From Desulforhopalus singaporensis (GTDB lineage: Bacteria > Desulfobacterota > Desulfobulbia > Desulfobulbales > Desulfocapsaceae), in assembly GCF_900104445.1 (NCBI RefSeq), contig NZ_FNJI01000019.1, forward strand, positions 37,072-101,071: DNA of 64,000 bases. The letters run 5' to 3'. Shown piece after piece: positions 1 through 9,360 of this stretch; positions within the stretch are counted from its first letter, which is position 1, and each line of letters begins with the position of its first letter. The position numbers and the translations under genes are program-made. The notes under the pieces are model-generated. The model saw nothing but the letters and a program-made list of their open reading frames with translations, was not told the origin of the DNA and did no database searches.

Positions 1-534
1 TTTAAAAATATTTCCGATCAATGGCTTGCCGATAAAAAAACAGGGGAGAAGGGATTCTCCCTGGGCTTTTTCAATGAACACTATCTTTGTAGTTTTCCGG
101 TGGCTGTCGTTCGCTTCCAAGGCAAGATACTCGCTTTTGTCAACCTCTGGTGCGGGGGCGATAAAACAGAACTGTCCGTTGACCTGATGCGATATCTTGC
201 CGCTGCCCCAAATGGAATCATGGACTATCTGTTTTGTGAAATAATGCTTTGGGGCCGGGAACAGGGGTACAACTGGTTTAATCTCGGCATGGTTCCTCTT
301 GCAGGCCTTGAATCGGCAAAGGTAAGTTCGCTCTGGGGGAATATAGGCACCTTTGTCTATCGACATGGAGAATATTTTTATAATTTCAGTGGCTTGAGAA
401 ATTATAAAAACAAATTTGCTCCGGTCTGGAGGCCTAAATATCTGGTTTTTCCGGGAGGAATTCAACTGCCTTCCGTCTTGGCCAGCCTCACATCCCTTAT
501 TGGCAGTAATTTCAAAAAGGTTATTTCCAGATAG
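1..534 (+). CDS. MprF-type phosphatidylglycerol lysyltransferase, C-terminal part (truncated by window edge)
   Basis: The reading frame is open from base 1, so the start lies outside the window and only about 177 C-terminal residues are present. The segment has the hallmarks of the DUF2156/LPG-synthase C-terminal domain: an ISDQWL-like stretch, then KGFSLGFF, then AVVRFQGKILAFVN, and further on a GxxxFNLGMVPLAGL block. This is the GNAT-like catalytic domain that moves an aminoacyl group from tRNA to phosphatidylglycerol at the inner membrane. The N-terminal flippase region cannot be seen, so a soluble stand-alone DUF2156 protein is also possible. It ends about 100 bp before the convergent PAS-LuxR gene and seems unrelated to the catabolic genes that follow. 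Confidence 0.72.
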   Translation, partial: FKNISDQWLADKKTGEKGFSLGFFNEHYLCSFPVAVVRFQGKILAFVNLWCGGDKTELSVDLMRYLAAAPNGIMDYLFCEIMLWGREQGYNWFNLGMVPLAGLESAKVSSLWGNIGTFVYRHGEYFYNFSGLRNYKNKFAPVWRPKYLVFPGGIQLPSVLASLTSLIGSNFKKVISR

Positions 535-637
535 CTTGCCGGCCCGGGCGCCCGACACAAGAGATCGGGGCGATGTACGGGTTGCTCCGTACCCTGGCTC
601 TGTCTGGATAAGGGCAGCCCTCTGGTCGCTGTCTGGT

Positions 638-2410
638 CTAGACAATGGATCGCAGGTAGGACATAAGGTTGATTTTCTTGTCGACAAGGCCCAGTTTTCT
701 TCTGATGTTGTGCCGGTGAAACTGCACCGCGCTGATCGAAATATTCAGTAACTCGGCTATTTCCTTGGTGCCTTTGTTTTCTTTTATGAGGTTGGCCACC
801 TGGATCTCTTTGGGTGTCAGGTACAGGTGGCTTGCCGAGAGTTTTCTCGAAAATGGCGATACGATCTCGTTGAGGTTTGATTTGAGGATCTCTATATAGC
901 TCTGCTGCCGTGAACTCAGGCGGGTGTTTTCCAATGAATCAAGGTATGGAGTGACCAGGTCCTTGATGTTTAATAAGACTTTCTCTTCAAGCACCGATTT
1001 GTCCTTTTCAATTCTTTGTAAGAGAACTCTCAGCGCATTATTCATTTCCTTGAGTTCTTCGTTTTTCAGTTCCAGTTCGCTTTCGCGTACCTTGAGCGCT
1101 TCTTCCGCCAGAGTTCGGGCGGTGACATCCTCGTAGCAGACAAGATATTTATTGTTTTTTAAGTAGACGTGATCGAATTTAATATTTTTTTCATCCCCGT
1201 TTCGGCAGCGGACGGTAAAGTGAAACGGTTCGACCTCTCCGTTTACTAAGCTGAAGTTTCTTTGAAATATATTTTCCCAGGTGCGGGCGACAGTTTCGCG
1301 ATATTTGGGGTCGGGATAGGCTCTGTCGAGCCAGCTGTCGAGGTCGGGTAATTCCTCGGCGGTATAACCGAACAACTCCTTGAACTTCGGATTGAAATAT
1401 TCAATCTGCCTTTTTTGATCAAGAATAAGCAGTCCGAACGGGGCGTCTTCAACAAGCAGCTTGAACTTCTGTTCGCTTTTTCGCAACCGGAGTTCGGTCT
1501 GTTTCAACTCGGTAATATCAACATGGGTGCCGATGGCCTCTATCGGGTTTCCCTTGTCATCTCTTCTGGTGACGCGGCCATGGCCCAGAACCCATTTCCA
1601 TTTGCCGCTTTTGGTCCTGGCCCTGTACTGCTGTTCGTAATATTCCGTTTTTCCTTCGAAATGATCCTTGAGCGCCTGTTCAACCTTCGGCCAGTCTTGC
1701 GGGTGGGTTATCTGATCCCATTTGTTTGATGTGGTACCCAGGTCATCAAGCTCATATCCGAGCATCTTGGCCGAATGTCTGCTGAAATTCATATTGCCTT
1801 CGGTAAAGTCAATCACCCACAGCCCCTCTTTCGCCCCTTCAAGAGCCATCTCCAGCCGCATCTGGCTCTTTTTCAGTTCCGTTGTTCGTCTTTTTACACG
1901 ACTTTCCAGCTGTTGGTTTAAGGCGGCCAGCTCACTGTTTACCCGCAGAAATTCTCTCTGGATGTTCCGGTGACTGGTTACATCCATCCCCTGCAGAATC
2001 TGGCAGGCTGTCTGGTGTTGTCCCAGGGTAACGTTGTAGATGGAGAATTCAACATTTCTTTGACAGTTGTCTTTGCGGGTTATGATCGACTCTTCCCCTT
2101 TGACAATCAGCTGCCTTTGGGCGCTTCTGGAAATTTTACGCAGAGCCTCGATCTGAATTTTCCTGTCGGGATAGATCTTGGTAATCCACGTCTCGATGTC
2201 GCGGACTTCGCTGTGGCAATAGCCTGTCAGTTTTTCCATGGCGTCGTTGTAAAAAACGTTCAGCCTGCTCTGGGTATCGCGGATCAGGGTGGGAACAATG
2301 GATTCTGAAAAAATGGCGCAAAGCTGGTCAAGATCCATAAAGCCGGGACGATCTGCCGATTCCGGCTTGCTGTTAGTTAATTGCACCTGGTCTGTGGTTC
2401 GTTTTATCAT
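638..2410 (-). CDS. Multi-PAS sensor regulator with C-terminal LuxR-type HTH
   Basis: A 590-residue cytoplasmic protein with no membrane segments. It shows three PAS modules (roughly residues 30-150, 180-305 and 310-435; the second ends in a PAC-like stretch about GTHVDITELK), linked by charged helices likely to form coiled coils (about 155-180 and 435-475). The last 65 residues form a LuxR/GerE helix-turn-helix beginning LTPKEIQVANL and including TKEIAELLNISISAVQFHR. There is no receiver or kinase domain, so the ligand is probably sensed directly by a PAS domain. The start has a GGAGGG ribosome site. The gene is divergent from the 46-aa peptide, symporter and creatinase genes, with 180 bp between the starts, so it is the obvious candidate regulator of that set. 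The effector is unknown. Confidence 0.85.
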   Translation of the reverse strand: MIKRTTDQVQLTNSKPESADRPGFMDLDQLCAIFSESIVPTLIRDTQSRLNVFYNDAMEKLTGYCHSEVRDIETWITKIYPDRKIQIEALRKISRSAQRQLIVKGEESIITRKDNCQRNVEFSIYNVTLGQHQTACQILQGMDVTSHRNIQREFLRVNSELAALNQQLESRVKRRTTELKKSQMRLEMALEGAKEGLWVIDFTEGNMNFSRHSAKMLGYELDDLGTTSNKWDQITHPQDWPKVEQALKDHFEGKTEYYEQQYRARTKSGKWKWVLGHGRVTRRDDKGNPIEAIGTHVDITELKQTELRLRKSEQKFKLLVEDAPFGLLILDQKRQIEYFNPKFKELFGYTAEELPDLDSWLDRAYPDPKYRETVARTWENIFQRNFSLVNGEVEPFHFTVRCRNGDEKNIKFDHVYLKNNKYLVCYEDVTARTLAEEALKVRESELELKNEELKEMNNALRVLLQRIEKDKSVLEEKVLLNIKDLVTPYLDSLENTRLSSRQQSYIEILKSNLNEIVSPFSRKLSASHLYLTPKEIQVANLIKENKGTKEIAELLNISISAVQFHRHNIRRKLGLVDKKINLMSYLRSIV

Positions 2411-2590
2411 CGTAAAACATCCCTCCGGTTAGCCATTTTGTGAACTTCAAGGCGTACTGTAATCGGTCATTAATGTTCCTGCTACTATCAGTTTTTTACT
2501 AACAATATACTGACATCTATTTGATAACACGATTTGTCGATTTTGTGCTAAGCTTTGTTTCCATAAGATCAAAAAAAAGGAGGTGACAAA

Positions 2591-2731
2591 ATGATTTACG
2601 ATTCGTGGGTTCTGACAGGTTTTGCCAGCTGTAATGTCCTGCTCGTTGCAATGACGGTGATAGCGTACATCTATCAATCGATCAGGGACAGGGGGCCGCA
2701 GGATGATGACTCGTCCGGTTGTAAAACCTGA
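2591..2731 (+). CDS. 46-aa single-span membrane peptide, probable symporter accessory subunit
   Basis: A short frame with a strong ribosome site (AGGAGGTGA, 2580-2587) before the ATG. The product starts MIYDSWVLTG and has one hydrophobic helix (about residues 7-28), followed by a short charged tail rich in Asp and Ser. It lies 84 bp before the sodium:solute symporter on the same strand. Known parallel: several families of bacterial solute:sodium symporters are preceded by 40-50-residue membrane peptides annotated as symporter small accessory proteins, often with an early D-x-W motif. Inference: this is such a subunit. The start is well supported; the function is by position and shape only. 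Confidence 0.6.
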   Translation: MIYDSWVLTGFASCNVLLVAMTVIAYIYQSIRDRGPQDDDSSGCKT

Positions 2732-2815
2732 GCCGGATATCGTAACAACGGTTTCATGCTTTTGTGAAAAAGAAGAAGCGATGAGAAAAACACATAGTCA
2801 AGGAGGGTGTCTGTT

Positions 2816-4318
2816 ATGGTTACAAACTGGATCATCATGGCTGTCGGAATGTTGCTGCTGGTCTATCTGGGGATCAGGGCGAACAAAATAGCAAGTTCAG
2901 ATGATGAGGCCGGCTTTCTGCTGGGGGCCAGGAGTTTTGGCCCCTTTGTCATGGCGGGTACCATAATGGCAACCGGGTTCAGTGGCTGGGGTTTTGTCGG
3001 CGCCCCCGGTGTGGTCTATGAATATGGATTTACCGAACTGCTTGCTAATTTTTTCTTCAGTCTTTCCATTACTGCAGCAATACTGTTTTTTGGTAATTAT
3101 CTCAGGACAAGAGCCGGAGAAATAGGTAGTCTGACGCTGCCTGAATATATCCGGCAGCGCCACCAGACATCGGAAAATGATCCTTTGGGACCGTTGGTTC
3201 AAGGGACGGCAGCTATCATTAATATTATCCTGATGGTCGTTTTCATGGTGGCCCAAACCAAGGCGCTGGGTTTGATCTGCTCCAAGTGGCTCGGTCTTTC
3301 ATTTAATATGGCAGCGCTGCTGATGCTTGTCATAATCATCACCTATACCGCAATGGGCGGATTGGCGGCGGTGGCATGGACCGATACCATTATGGTGATC
3401 GGCATGTCTCTGGGATGTGTGGTCATCTTGTTGCAGATTTTCGGCGATATGTCGCTTGCAGACCTGGTGGCTAAGATGAACTCGATTGATCCGGAACTTG
3501 TAAATCCCACCAGTGGCAGGCCATACGGCCATGCCAGGATCGGACCGTTTCTGGTCGCGCCTTATGCTTTTATGTTTGCTGCCGTACTGCCCTATATGTG
3601 CGTTCGTTTTCTGGGGGTGCGCGAGAATGTAAAATGGCGTCACATAGGAGCCATCAGCGTTCCTCTTGGTATGGTTCTCTCTCTTATACCGCTTGTCGGC
3701 GCCTATGTAAGAGTAAAGGAAAACATGGGCGTTATTCCTCCTCTTGGCTCAGCAGATATGGCAATGCCCATTTATCTGCAGAATTTCATGCCCGGAATAT
3801 TCAGCGGGATCATCTCCCTGTTCATTGTCTTTGCGATGGGCTCCACCGCAAATTCGGTGCTTCAGGTACTTTCCGCCTCGGTCTCCCATGACCTGCGCAA
3901 GGCGGTAATGGGCAAGAAACTCTATTCTTCTAAAGCGGTGCTGATTATCAATCGATCCGCAGTGGTGGTAATGGGAATTATCGGGTTTGTCGCGATGTTG
4001 TCTGCACCGCCCGCATTTTTGAACTTTATCTCCATACTCGGTACAGGAACGCTGCAGGCGGCAATGGCAGGTCCGGTTTTTATCGGGACGTTATGGCGTG
4101 GTAACTCCATTGGTGCCATGATTTCCATGCTTGGTGGAGGGAGTGCGGCGGGATGCCTTCTTCTTTTTACCGATATGGGCTGGGTCGTCTCTCCGCTGAT
4201 CGGTGATGTCGTGGGTATTGGTCTTTATATCGTTGTAAGCAGGCTCACCTTTGCAGCTCAGTGTAAAGAAGAAAACGAGCCTGTCCGTGAAATGGAGCAA
4301 AGGGCTGCTTTGAGTTAA
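2816..4318 (+). CDS. Sodium:solute symporter (SSS family), candidate creatine or guanidino-compound importer
   Basis: A 500-residue polytopic protein with about 13 predicted membrane spans and the SSS layout: a short outer N-terminus, an early GARSFGPFVMAGTIMATGFSGW stretch that matches the LeuT-fold sodium-site region in TM1, and a long conserved core. I place the start at the ATG at 2816 because AGGAGGG (2801-2807) lies 8 bp upstream; a GTG 9 bp earlier would overlap that site. The creatinase gene follows on the same strand 233 bp later and a small membrane peptide precedes it. By context it probably brings in creatine, creatinine or a related compound driven by sodium. Specificity cannot be read from the sequence. 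Confidence 0.88.
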   Translation: MVTNWIIMAVGMLLLVYLGIRANKIASSDDEAGFLLGARSFGPFVMAGTIMATGFSGWGFVGAPGVVYEYGFTELLANFFFSLSITAAILFFGNYLRTRAGEIGSLTLPEYIRQRHQTSENDPLGPLVQGTAAIINIILMVVFMVAQTKALGLICSKWLGLSFNMAALLMLVIIITYTAMGGLAAVAWTDTIMVIGMSLGCVVILLQIFGDMSLADLVAKMNSIDPELVNPTSGRPYGHARIGPFLVAPYAFMFAAVLPYMCVRFLGVRENVKWRHIGAISVPLGMVLSLIPLVGAYVRVKENMGVIPPLGSADMAMPIYLQNFMPGIFSGIISLFIVFAMGSTANSVLQVLSASVSHDLRKAVMGKKLYSSKAVLIINRSAVVVMGIIGFVAMLSAPPAFLNFISILGTGTLQAAMAGPVFIGTLWRGNSIGAMISMLGGGSAAGCLLLFTDMGWVVSPLIGDVVGIGLYIVVSRLTFAAQCKEENEPVREMEQRAALS

Positions 4319-4551
4319 CAAAGAGCCTCTCTGGCAGCAACAAAAAAAACACAAATTGGAGGGAATGCGAACCGATGAGGTAGGTCGATATCTTTGTCTG
4401 TAATCACGCGGTATAACCGGCATCGAGAACCGGCAAAATAGCGCAACTCGTATCAAGACGGATGTCGTAATTTCCGTATCTGTGCCGGGGTATCAGGTTT
4501 TGTCTCAATGTTATCAGCAATAGCCAATACACTTAACTCAGGAGAAAAATT

Positions 4552-5811
4552 ATGCATTATCAAAGTGGTCAGACTCATCCGACAATGGATCTCAACATGA
4601 GAGAATTCATGCCCGATCTCAAAACCATCTATAACGGAGAGAAGGTTGAGCCAACCTTTTCGAAAAACGAAATGGAGCGTCGCCTCACAGGCCTGAGGGA
4701 ACATATGGCAACGCAGGGCATCGACGCGGTACTGTTTACCTCCATTCATAATATCAACTACTACAGTGACTTCCTCTACTGCGCTTTCGGTCGTCCATAC
4801 GGACTCGTGGTTACCCAAAAAAAATCGACCTCGATAAGCGCCAATATCGACGGAGGCCAGCCCTGGCGCCGGACATATGGTGACAATATCGTCTACACCG
4901 ACTGGCAGAAGGATAATTACTTCAGGGCGGTACAGAAACTTATTGCAGGCAAAAAAAGGGTTGGAGTGGAGTTTGACCACATAAATCTGGAAAACTATAA
5001 AAAAGTTCAGGATGCGCTTCCCGGGGTTCAATTGGTGGACATTGCCAAGGCCGCAATGGGCATGAGGATGGTAAAATCCAATGAGGAAATTGAGCTGATA
5101 AAGAACGGGGCAAAAGTGAGCGACATCGGAGGGTTTGCCTGCGTCGAGGCAATTGCCGCCGGGGTTTGCGAACATGAAGTGGCCCTGCATTCAACGCGCT
5201 CCATGATACGGGAAATTGCCAGGCGATATCCCCATTCAGAGCTGATGGATACATGGACTTGGTTTCAATCCGGCCTCAATACCGACGGCGCCCATAATCC
5301 TGTCACCACAAGGGTTATGGAGCCGGGCGATATCCTCAGTCTTAACTGTTTCTCCATGATTTCAGGATACTACACGGCGCTTGAGCGGACCTTGTTTGTA
5401 GAACATTGCAGTAAAAGAGAGCTTGAGGTCTGGGAAGCCAATGTGGAAGTTCACCGCCGGGGGCTTGAGCTGGTCAGGCCCGGGGTCAGGTGCTGCGACA
5501 TTGCCATGGAGTTGAACAAGGTCTTTCAGAAGCATGACCTGCTGCAGTACCGGACCTTCGGTTATGGCCACTCTTTCGGGACGCTGAGCCACTACTACGG
5601 GCGGGAGGCCGGGCTTGAACTGCGGGAAGATATAGAAACGGTGCTCGAACCAAACATGGTGGTTTCAATTGAGCCGATGATCATGCTGCCGGAAGGGATG
5701 CCGGGGGCAGGAGGTTATCGTGAACACGACATCCTTGTGGTAACAGAGGATGGGGCGGAAAACATAACCAAATTTCCTTTCGGCCCTGAACATAACATCA
5801 TCAAGAAATAA
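4552..5811 (+). CDS. Creatinase (creatine amidinohydrolase)
   Basis: A 419-residue protein of the creatinase/aminopeptidase P (M24, pita-bread) family. It splits creatine into sarcosine and urea without a metal. From memory of the Pseudomonas enzyme the match runs end to end: TSIHNINYYSDFLYCAFGRPY near the N-terminus, the block NIDGGQPWRR, MDTWTWFQSG, NTDGAHNPVTTR with the catalytic His (about 248, equivalent to His232), GYGHSFGTLSHYYGREAG, and EPMIMLPEGMPGAGGYREHDI near the end. It is about 15 residues longer at the N-terminus than the Pseudomonas protein. The start has AGGAG 10 bp upstream. The lineage-specific residues favour creatinase over a Xaa-Pro peptidase. No urease or sarcosine oxidase is in the window. 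Confidence 0.92.
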   Translation: MHYQSGQTHPTMDLNMREFMPDLKTIYNGEKVEPTFSKNEMERRLTGLREHMATQGIDAVLFTSIHNINYYSDFLYCAFGRPYGLVVTQKKSTSISANIDGGQPWRRTYGDNIVYTDWQKDNYFRAVQKLIAGKKRVGVEFDHINLENYKKVQDALPGVQLVDIAKAAMGMRMVKSNEEIELIKNGAKVSDIGGFACVEAIAAGVCEHEVALHSTRSMIREIARRYPHSELMDTWTWFQSGLNTDGAHNPVTTRVMEPGDILSLNCFSMISGYYTALERTLFVEHCSKRELEVWEANVEVHRRGLELVRPGVRCCDIAMELNKVFQKHDLLQYRTFGYGHSFGTLSHYYGREAGLELREDIETVLEPNMVVSIEPMIMLPEGMPGAGGYREHDILVVTEDGAENITKFPFGPEHNIIKK

Positions 5812-5816
5812 AAGAG

Positions 5817-5856
5817 TCCGGCCTGCTCTGCCTCGCTGCAAACAGAGCAGGCCGGA
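5817..5856 (+). terminator. Strong hairpin after creatinase
   Basis: A perfect 14-bp inverted repeat (5817-5830 and 5843-5856) with a 12-nt loop starts 5 bp after the creatinase stop. It lacks a clean T-run, so it may act as a terminator or as a 3'-end stabiliser. Confidence 0.6.
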
Positions 5857-6666
5857 TCCTCGAGGTAAAAGAATTATCGAGCCAGGTCGGCATAAGCATA
5901 AGCCGGCAACGGTACCTTGACCCGGCGCACTGCCGCCTCAGGTTCTATATTAAGCCTTGGGGCGGCGGTGTGCTCACCCGCTGATTTCTCCTTTCATATC
6001 CCCCGCATATCTCCTCTTGTCTTTTCGTCACCAGGACAGTGAAAAGGACCTCCTAAGCGCACACCAAGGCGCGGCAAAATGGCCCGCGCCAGTAAAGAAA
6101 ATCGATGCTGCCAGCAACAGCCATGCGGCCCCAGTAAAAGATCGCCGCTGGTGCAGGAAAAAAACGAATGAAGTTTGATAAAAAAGTTAAGTTGTTTACT
6201 TAACCTTGTGGTGAAGAACTGATAACGTTTCGGAATTTTAGAAAAAACGACTTGTTTTTCAATTCTTCCGTACAGGGAAGACAGTGTTATCCGGGAAAGA
6301 TTGGAGTGTAGTAATGGTGAATATTCACTGGACTTGTTTGTCCGGCGTAACAAGCTGTAGTTAAATGGATAAATCAATAAATGACGTTGCCGTGGTGAGA
6401 TGCGTTGAAAAATAACTTGACAGAATATGACGATGATGGTTTGTTTACTATACAAGTTTAGTATTAGTTAAATAATGACGTGGACGGAAGCAACGTCGAA
6501 GTTGTTTTTGTTAAGTAATTTTTCGGGGAAAATGGTAAACATGGATACTGGACTGAAGCGACGCCTGTTGCCGGTTTAGGGATCCGCTGAATTTGGAGAG
6601 AAACCGGTGCTGGCAGTCAGTTGTAAACATGAAAACTATCTAATGAACAGCCTCAGGGGGATAACC
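5857..6666. other. Intergenic region upstream of XRE-cupin regulator
   Basis: About 810 bp without a credible gene. The right two thirds are AT-rich and contain several copies of a TGTTTACT-like sequence: 6193-6201 inside a palindrome, 6442-6451 (TGTTTACTATA) and a reversed GTTAAGTAA near 6510. A TTGACA at 6417 could be a -35 element, but I find no well-spaced -10. It probably carries the promoter and operators for the regulator-AOR-aminotransferase genes. Confidence 0.5.
6186..6204. promoter_or_regulatory. Palindrome GTTAAGT-N5-ACTTAAC, candidate operator
   Basis: A perfect 7-bp inverted repeat with a 5-bp spacer, the same 7-5-7 geometry as the palindrome at 28525-28543. It lies 460 bp upstream of the XRE-cupin regulator. 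Binding by that regulator is a guess. Confidence 0.35.
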
Positions 6667-7275
6667 ATGCAGCTCTCCTTCAGTGAAAAACTGAGACAGG
6701 CCCGGAAAAATAACAACTTAACGATCGAACAGCTGGCGAACATGGTCGGGTGTTCGAAATCATACATTTCGCAACTGGAAAACGACGCCACCAAGCCCTC
6801 GGTTACCATGCTCGGAAAGCTGGTGGAAGCCCTCGGGGTCCCTATCACCGACTTTTTCCAGGACAACAGGGCCGGATCCCAAGAAACGGAAGGGGAAATG
6901 GAGACCAGTCCTGCAATTATCAAAAGCGAAAGCCTGGTTAAGAAGGGCAGCCGCCGGACTATCAACTATCCTGACGGGAAAACAAAAAGCCATTTTTTGA
7001 CCCGGGCCGTGTACCAGAAGAAGATGCAGCCCATATTGACAGTGATCGAGCCCGGTGGTGACTCCAACAATGAGGAAAAGATCGTTCATCCTGTCGGTAG
7101 TGAGGAGTTTCTCATGGTCGTCAAGGGGGAAATCGAGTTTGAGGTGGCGGGTGAGACCTACATCATGGAAGAAGGTGATTCGTTCTATTTCAACGGGAAT
7201 ACGCCCCACAGGTGGAGAAACAGCGGTGATGAGACCGCTGAAGTCCTGTTTGTCTGGACTCCGGCGGTCTGGTAG
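6667..7275 (+). CDS. XRE-family transcriptional regulator with C-terminal cupin domain
   Basis: A 202-residue protein. Residues 5-65 form an XRE helix-turn-helix (LTIEQLANMVGCSKSYISQLEN), and residues 110-200 a cupin_2 domain (HPVGSEEFLMVVKGEIEFEVAG, then EEGDSFYFNGNTPHRWRN). This pairing is typical of one-component regulators that sense a small metabolite in the cupin barrel and control amino-acid, polyamine or similar catabolic genes. I prefer the ATG at 6667 because CAGGGGG lies 6 bp upstream; the frame is open to a GTG at 6607 without a ribosome site. It starts the group regulator-AOR-aminotransferase. A clear paralogue lies at 19298-19867, with nearly the same recognition helix (GCSKSYISQ and GCSKSYLSQ). 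Confidence 0.88.
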   Translation: MQLSFSEKLRQARKNNNLTIEQLANMVGCSKSYISQLENDATKPSVTMLGKLVEALGVPITDFFQDNRAGSQETEGEMETSPAIIKSESLVKKGSRRTINYPDGKTKSHFLTRAVYQKKMQPILTVIEPGGDSNNEEKIVHPVGSEEFLMVVKGEIEFEVAGETYIMEEGDSFYFNGNTPHRWRNSGDETAEVLFVWTPAVW

Positions 7276-7333
7276 CTCTCCGGGGTGAAATACGAAGCTT
7301 TGCGGGGTTGTTGCTAAATGAGTGGAGGAAGCC

Positions 7334-9166
7334 ATGAATGGTGCAAACGGCAAACTGATAGAAGTGGATTTGACCAGGGGCGAAATCCGGGTCGAAGGTA
7401 TATCTCCATCTTTGTTCCGTGAATATCTGGGCGGCTATGGACTCGGTGTCAGGCTGTTGATGGAGAAAATGGATCCGGCCGCTGACCCGCTGGGGCCGGA
7501 AAATATTCTCGGGCTTGCATCCGGATATCTTTCTGCCACGGGAGCCGTTGCTGCAGACCGCTACATGGCGTTTGGAAAATCACCGTCCACGGGCGGTTGG
7601 GGCGATGCGAACAGCGGCGGAAAGTTCGGTAGAAAATTAAAGGAAGCGGGGTGTGATGCGGTTCTGTTTTGCGGACAAGCCGACAGTCCGGTTTATCTCT
7701 TTATCGATGAACAAAAGGCCGAGTTGAGAGTGGCCGATTTCATCTGGGGAAAAGACTGTTACGAAACAGAAAATGAGCTGAAGAAAATTCACGGGGATGA
7801 TTGCGAGGTAGCTTGTATAGGAGTCGCCGGTGAAAGAATGTCGATGATCGCCGGTATCTCGACTGATAAGGGCAGGATCGCAGCCAGGTCGGCTCTTGGC
7901 GCCGTTATGGGGTCAAAGCTCGTCAAGGCCGTGGTTGTGGCCGGGAAAAAGAAGATGAACGTTGCCGACCCGGAGGTTTTCAAACGGAGGCGGAAGAAGA
8001 CGGCGCAATCAATTGCCGACAGTCCCTTTGGCCAGGGGTTGTCGCAACGGGGGACGTCGATGTTTTACCAGACCTGTGTGTCGGTTGGTGACGCCCCGGT
8101 AAAGAACTGGTCGCAAACGGGGGAGCTGCTCAAAAATGCCGAAAGTGTCTCCGAGGAAGTTATGGAGAATTTCCGGGAGGGAAAATACCGTTGCTCAAGC
8201 TGCGTCATTGGCTGCGGCGGCCATGAACAGGTGAAAGAGGGCAGGTACCGTACGCAGACCACTGTTCACAAGACCGAATACGAATCAATGGCGATGACCG
8301 GCTGCAACCTGCTCAACGAATCCCCAGATTCCCTGGTCAGGATCAATGACATCTGCAATCGTTACGGCATGGACACCATAGGCTGCGGCGGTCTTTGCGG
8401 ATATGCCATCGAGGCTTTTGAAAACGGCTACATCACCATGGAACATACCGGCGGTCTTGAGCTTAAATGGGGGGATCCTGAATGCATTGTCGCCCTGGTG
8501 GAACAGATAGGCAGCGGGGAAGGCTTGGGGGGGATACTGCAAAAAGGGTTCAACCATGCAGTAGAGGTTTTCGGCAGAGACACCGAACGGTACGTGATGG
8601 CTGTAAGGAACGAGGCGCTTCCTGCCCATGATCCGAGATGGTCGGCGGGACTTGCTCTTGCTTACTATTCCGATGCGACTCCGGCAAGACATACCCAGGG
8701 ATCGACTACCTTTCCCGTTGCCGGGTACGCACAGCCTGAAATGACCAACGACAACCTGTCCGGACGGGGAAAATATCATAGAGAAAATGTGAACCTGGTT
8801 CACGCGCTCAGTTGCGCCGGTATCTGCACCTTCTGTTTTTCCATCGTCGACTATAAAGAGTATCCGAAAATTCTCACGGCTGTCGACGGCATTCAATGGA
8901 CGGAAGATGAATTCATGAAGGTCGGCCAGCGGATAGCGGTGCTCAGGCATCTGTTCAATCTCAAGGCGGGGATAAACTTCAGAAAGACAAGATTTCCCGA
9001 ACGTGTCCTGGAATGTCCGACTGTCAGCGGCGGGGATGCAGAGGGCACAACCATCGACCTTCAGCTGCTTGTTGACGATTACTTAACTGAGCTTGGGTTT
9101 GATCTGCAAACCACCCGGCCGTCGCCGGAGATGCTCGACGAATTGAATATAGCCCAGTTCAGCTGA
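7334..9166 (+). CDS. Aldehyde:ferredoxin oxidoreductase (tungsten AOR family), copy 1
   Basis: A 610-residue AOR-family enzyme, which oxidises aldehydes to carboxylic acids with ferredoxin, using a tungsto-bispterin and one [4Fe-4S] cluster. The N-terminal domain has the usual LGGYGLGVRLL and DPLGPENILGLASG blocks, with GRIAARSALGAVMGSK near residue 190. The cluster ligands are CSSCVIGC (C-x2-C-x3-C), with a later Cys in CAGICTFC. Length is normal for the family. I choose ATG 7334 because GGAGG lies 5 bp upstream; a GTG at 7322 is in the same frame. A class III aminotransferase follows 194 bp downstream on the same strand, so the likely substrate is the aldehyde produced by transamination. 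A second AOR-aminotransferase pair lies at 46.6-49.9 kb. Confidence 0.9.
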   Translation: MNGANGKLIEVDLTRGEIRVEGISPSLFREYLGGYGLGVRLLMEKMDPAADPLGPENILGLASGYLSATGAVAADRYMAFGKSPSTGGWGDANSGGKFGRKLKEAGCDAVLFCGQADSPVYLFIDEQKAELRVADFIWGKDCYETENELKKIHGDDCEVACIGVAGERMSMIAGISTDKGRIAARSALGAVMGSKLVKAVVVAGKKKMNVADPEVFKRRRKKTAQSIADSPFGQGLSQRGTSMFYQTCVSVGDAPVKNWSQTGELLKNAESVSEEVMENFREGKYRCSSCVIGCGGHEQVKEGRYRTQTTVHKTEYESMAMTGCNLLNESPDSLVRINDICNRYGMDTIGCGGLCGYAIEAFENGYITMEHTGGLELKWGDPECIVALVEQIGSGEGLGGILQKGFNHAVEVFGRDTERYVMAVRNEALPAHDPRWSAGLALAYYSDATPARHTQGSTTFPVAGYAQPEMTNDNLSGRGKYHRENVNLVHALSCAGICTFCFSIVDYKEYPKILTAVDGIQWTEDEFMKVGQRIAVLRHLFNLKAGINFRKTRFPERVLECPTVSGGDAEGTTIDLQLLVDDYLTELGFDLQTTRPSPEMLDELNIAQFS

Positions 9167-9360
9167 ATAAAAAAGTTTTGTCTCATCCGGGCTTTTCGAC
9201 CGGGAAAATGAGAAACAGTTAGGCAGCAAAGTGGTGAGAATCGGTAATTTCTACTGTCCGGATCTAAAAAAAACATACCGGGCTGTGGATTTTCTGGAAT
9301 TACAGGATAATTTAAAAAGCGCGCGAACGGAAACGGTGTCTGTTCGCGGAGGAGGACCCA

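Noticed and set aside
4350..4405. Short leader frame after GGAGGG between symporter and creatinase genes
   Set aside because: Only about a dozen codons with poorly spaced ribosome site; nothing suggests attenuation.
4453..5190. 245-codon open frame on the minus strand inside the creatinase gene
   Set aside because: It is antisense to a gene with end-to-end family similarity and shows no family features or ribosome site.
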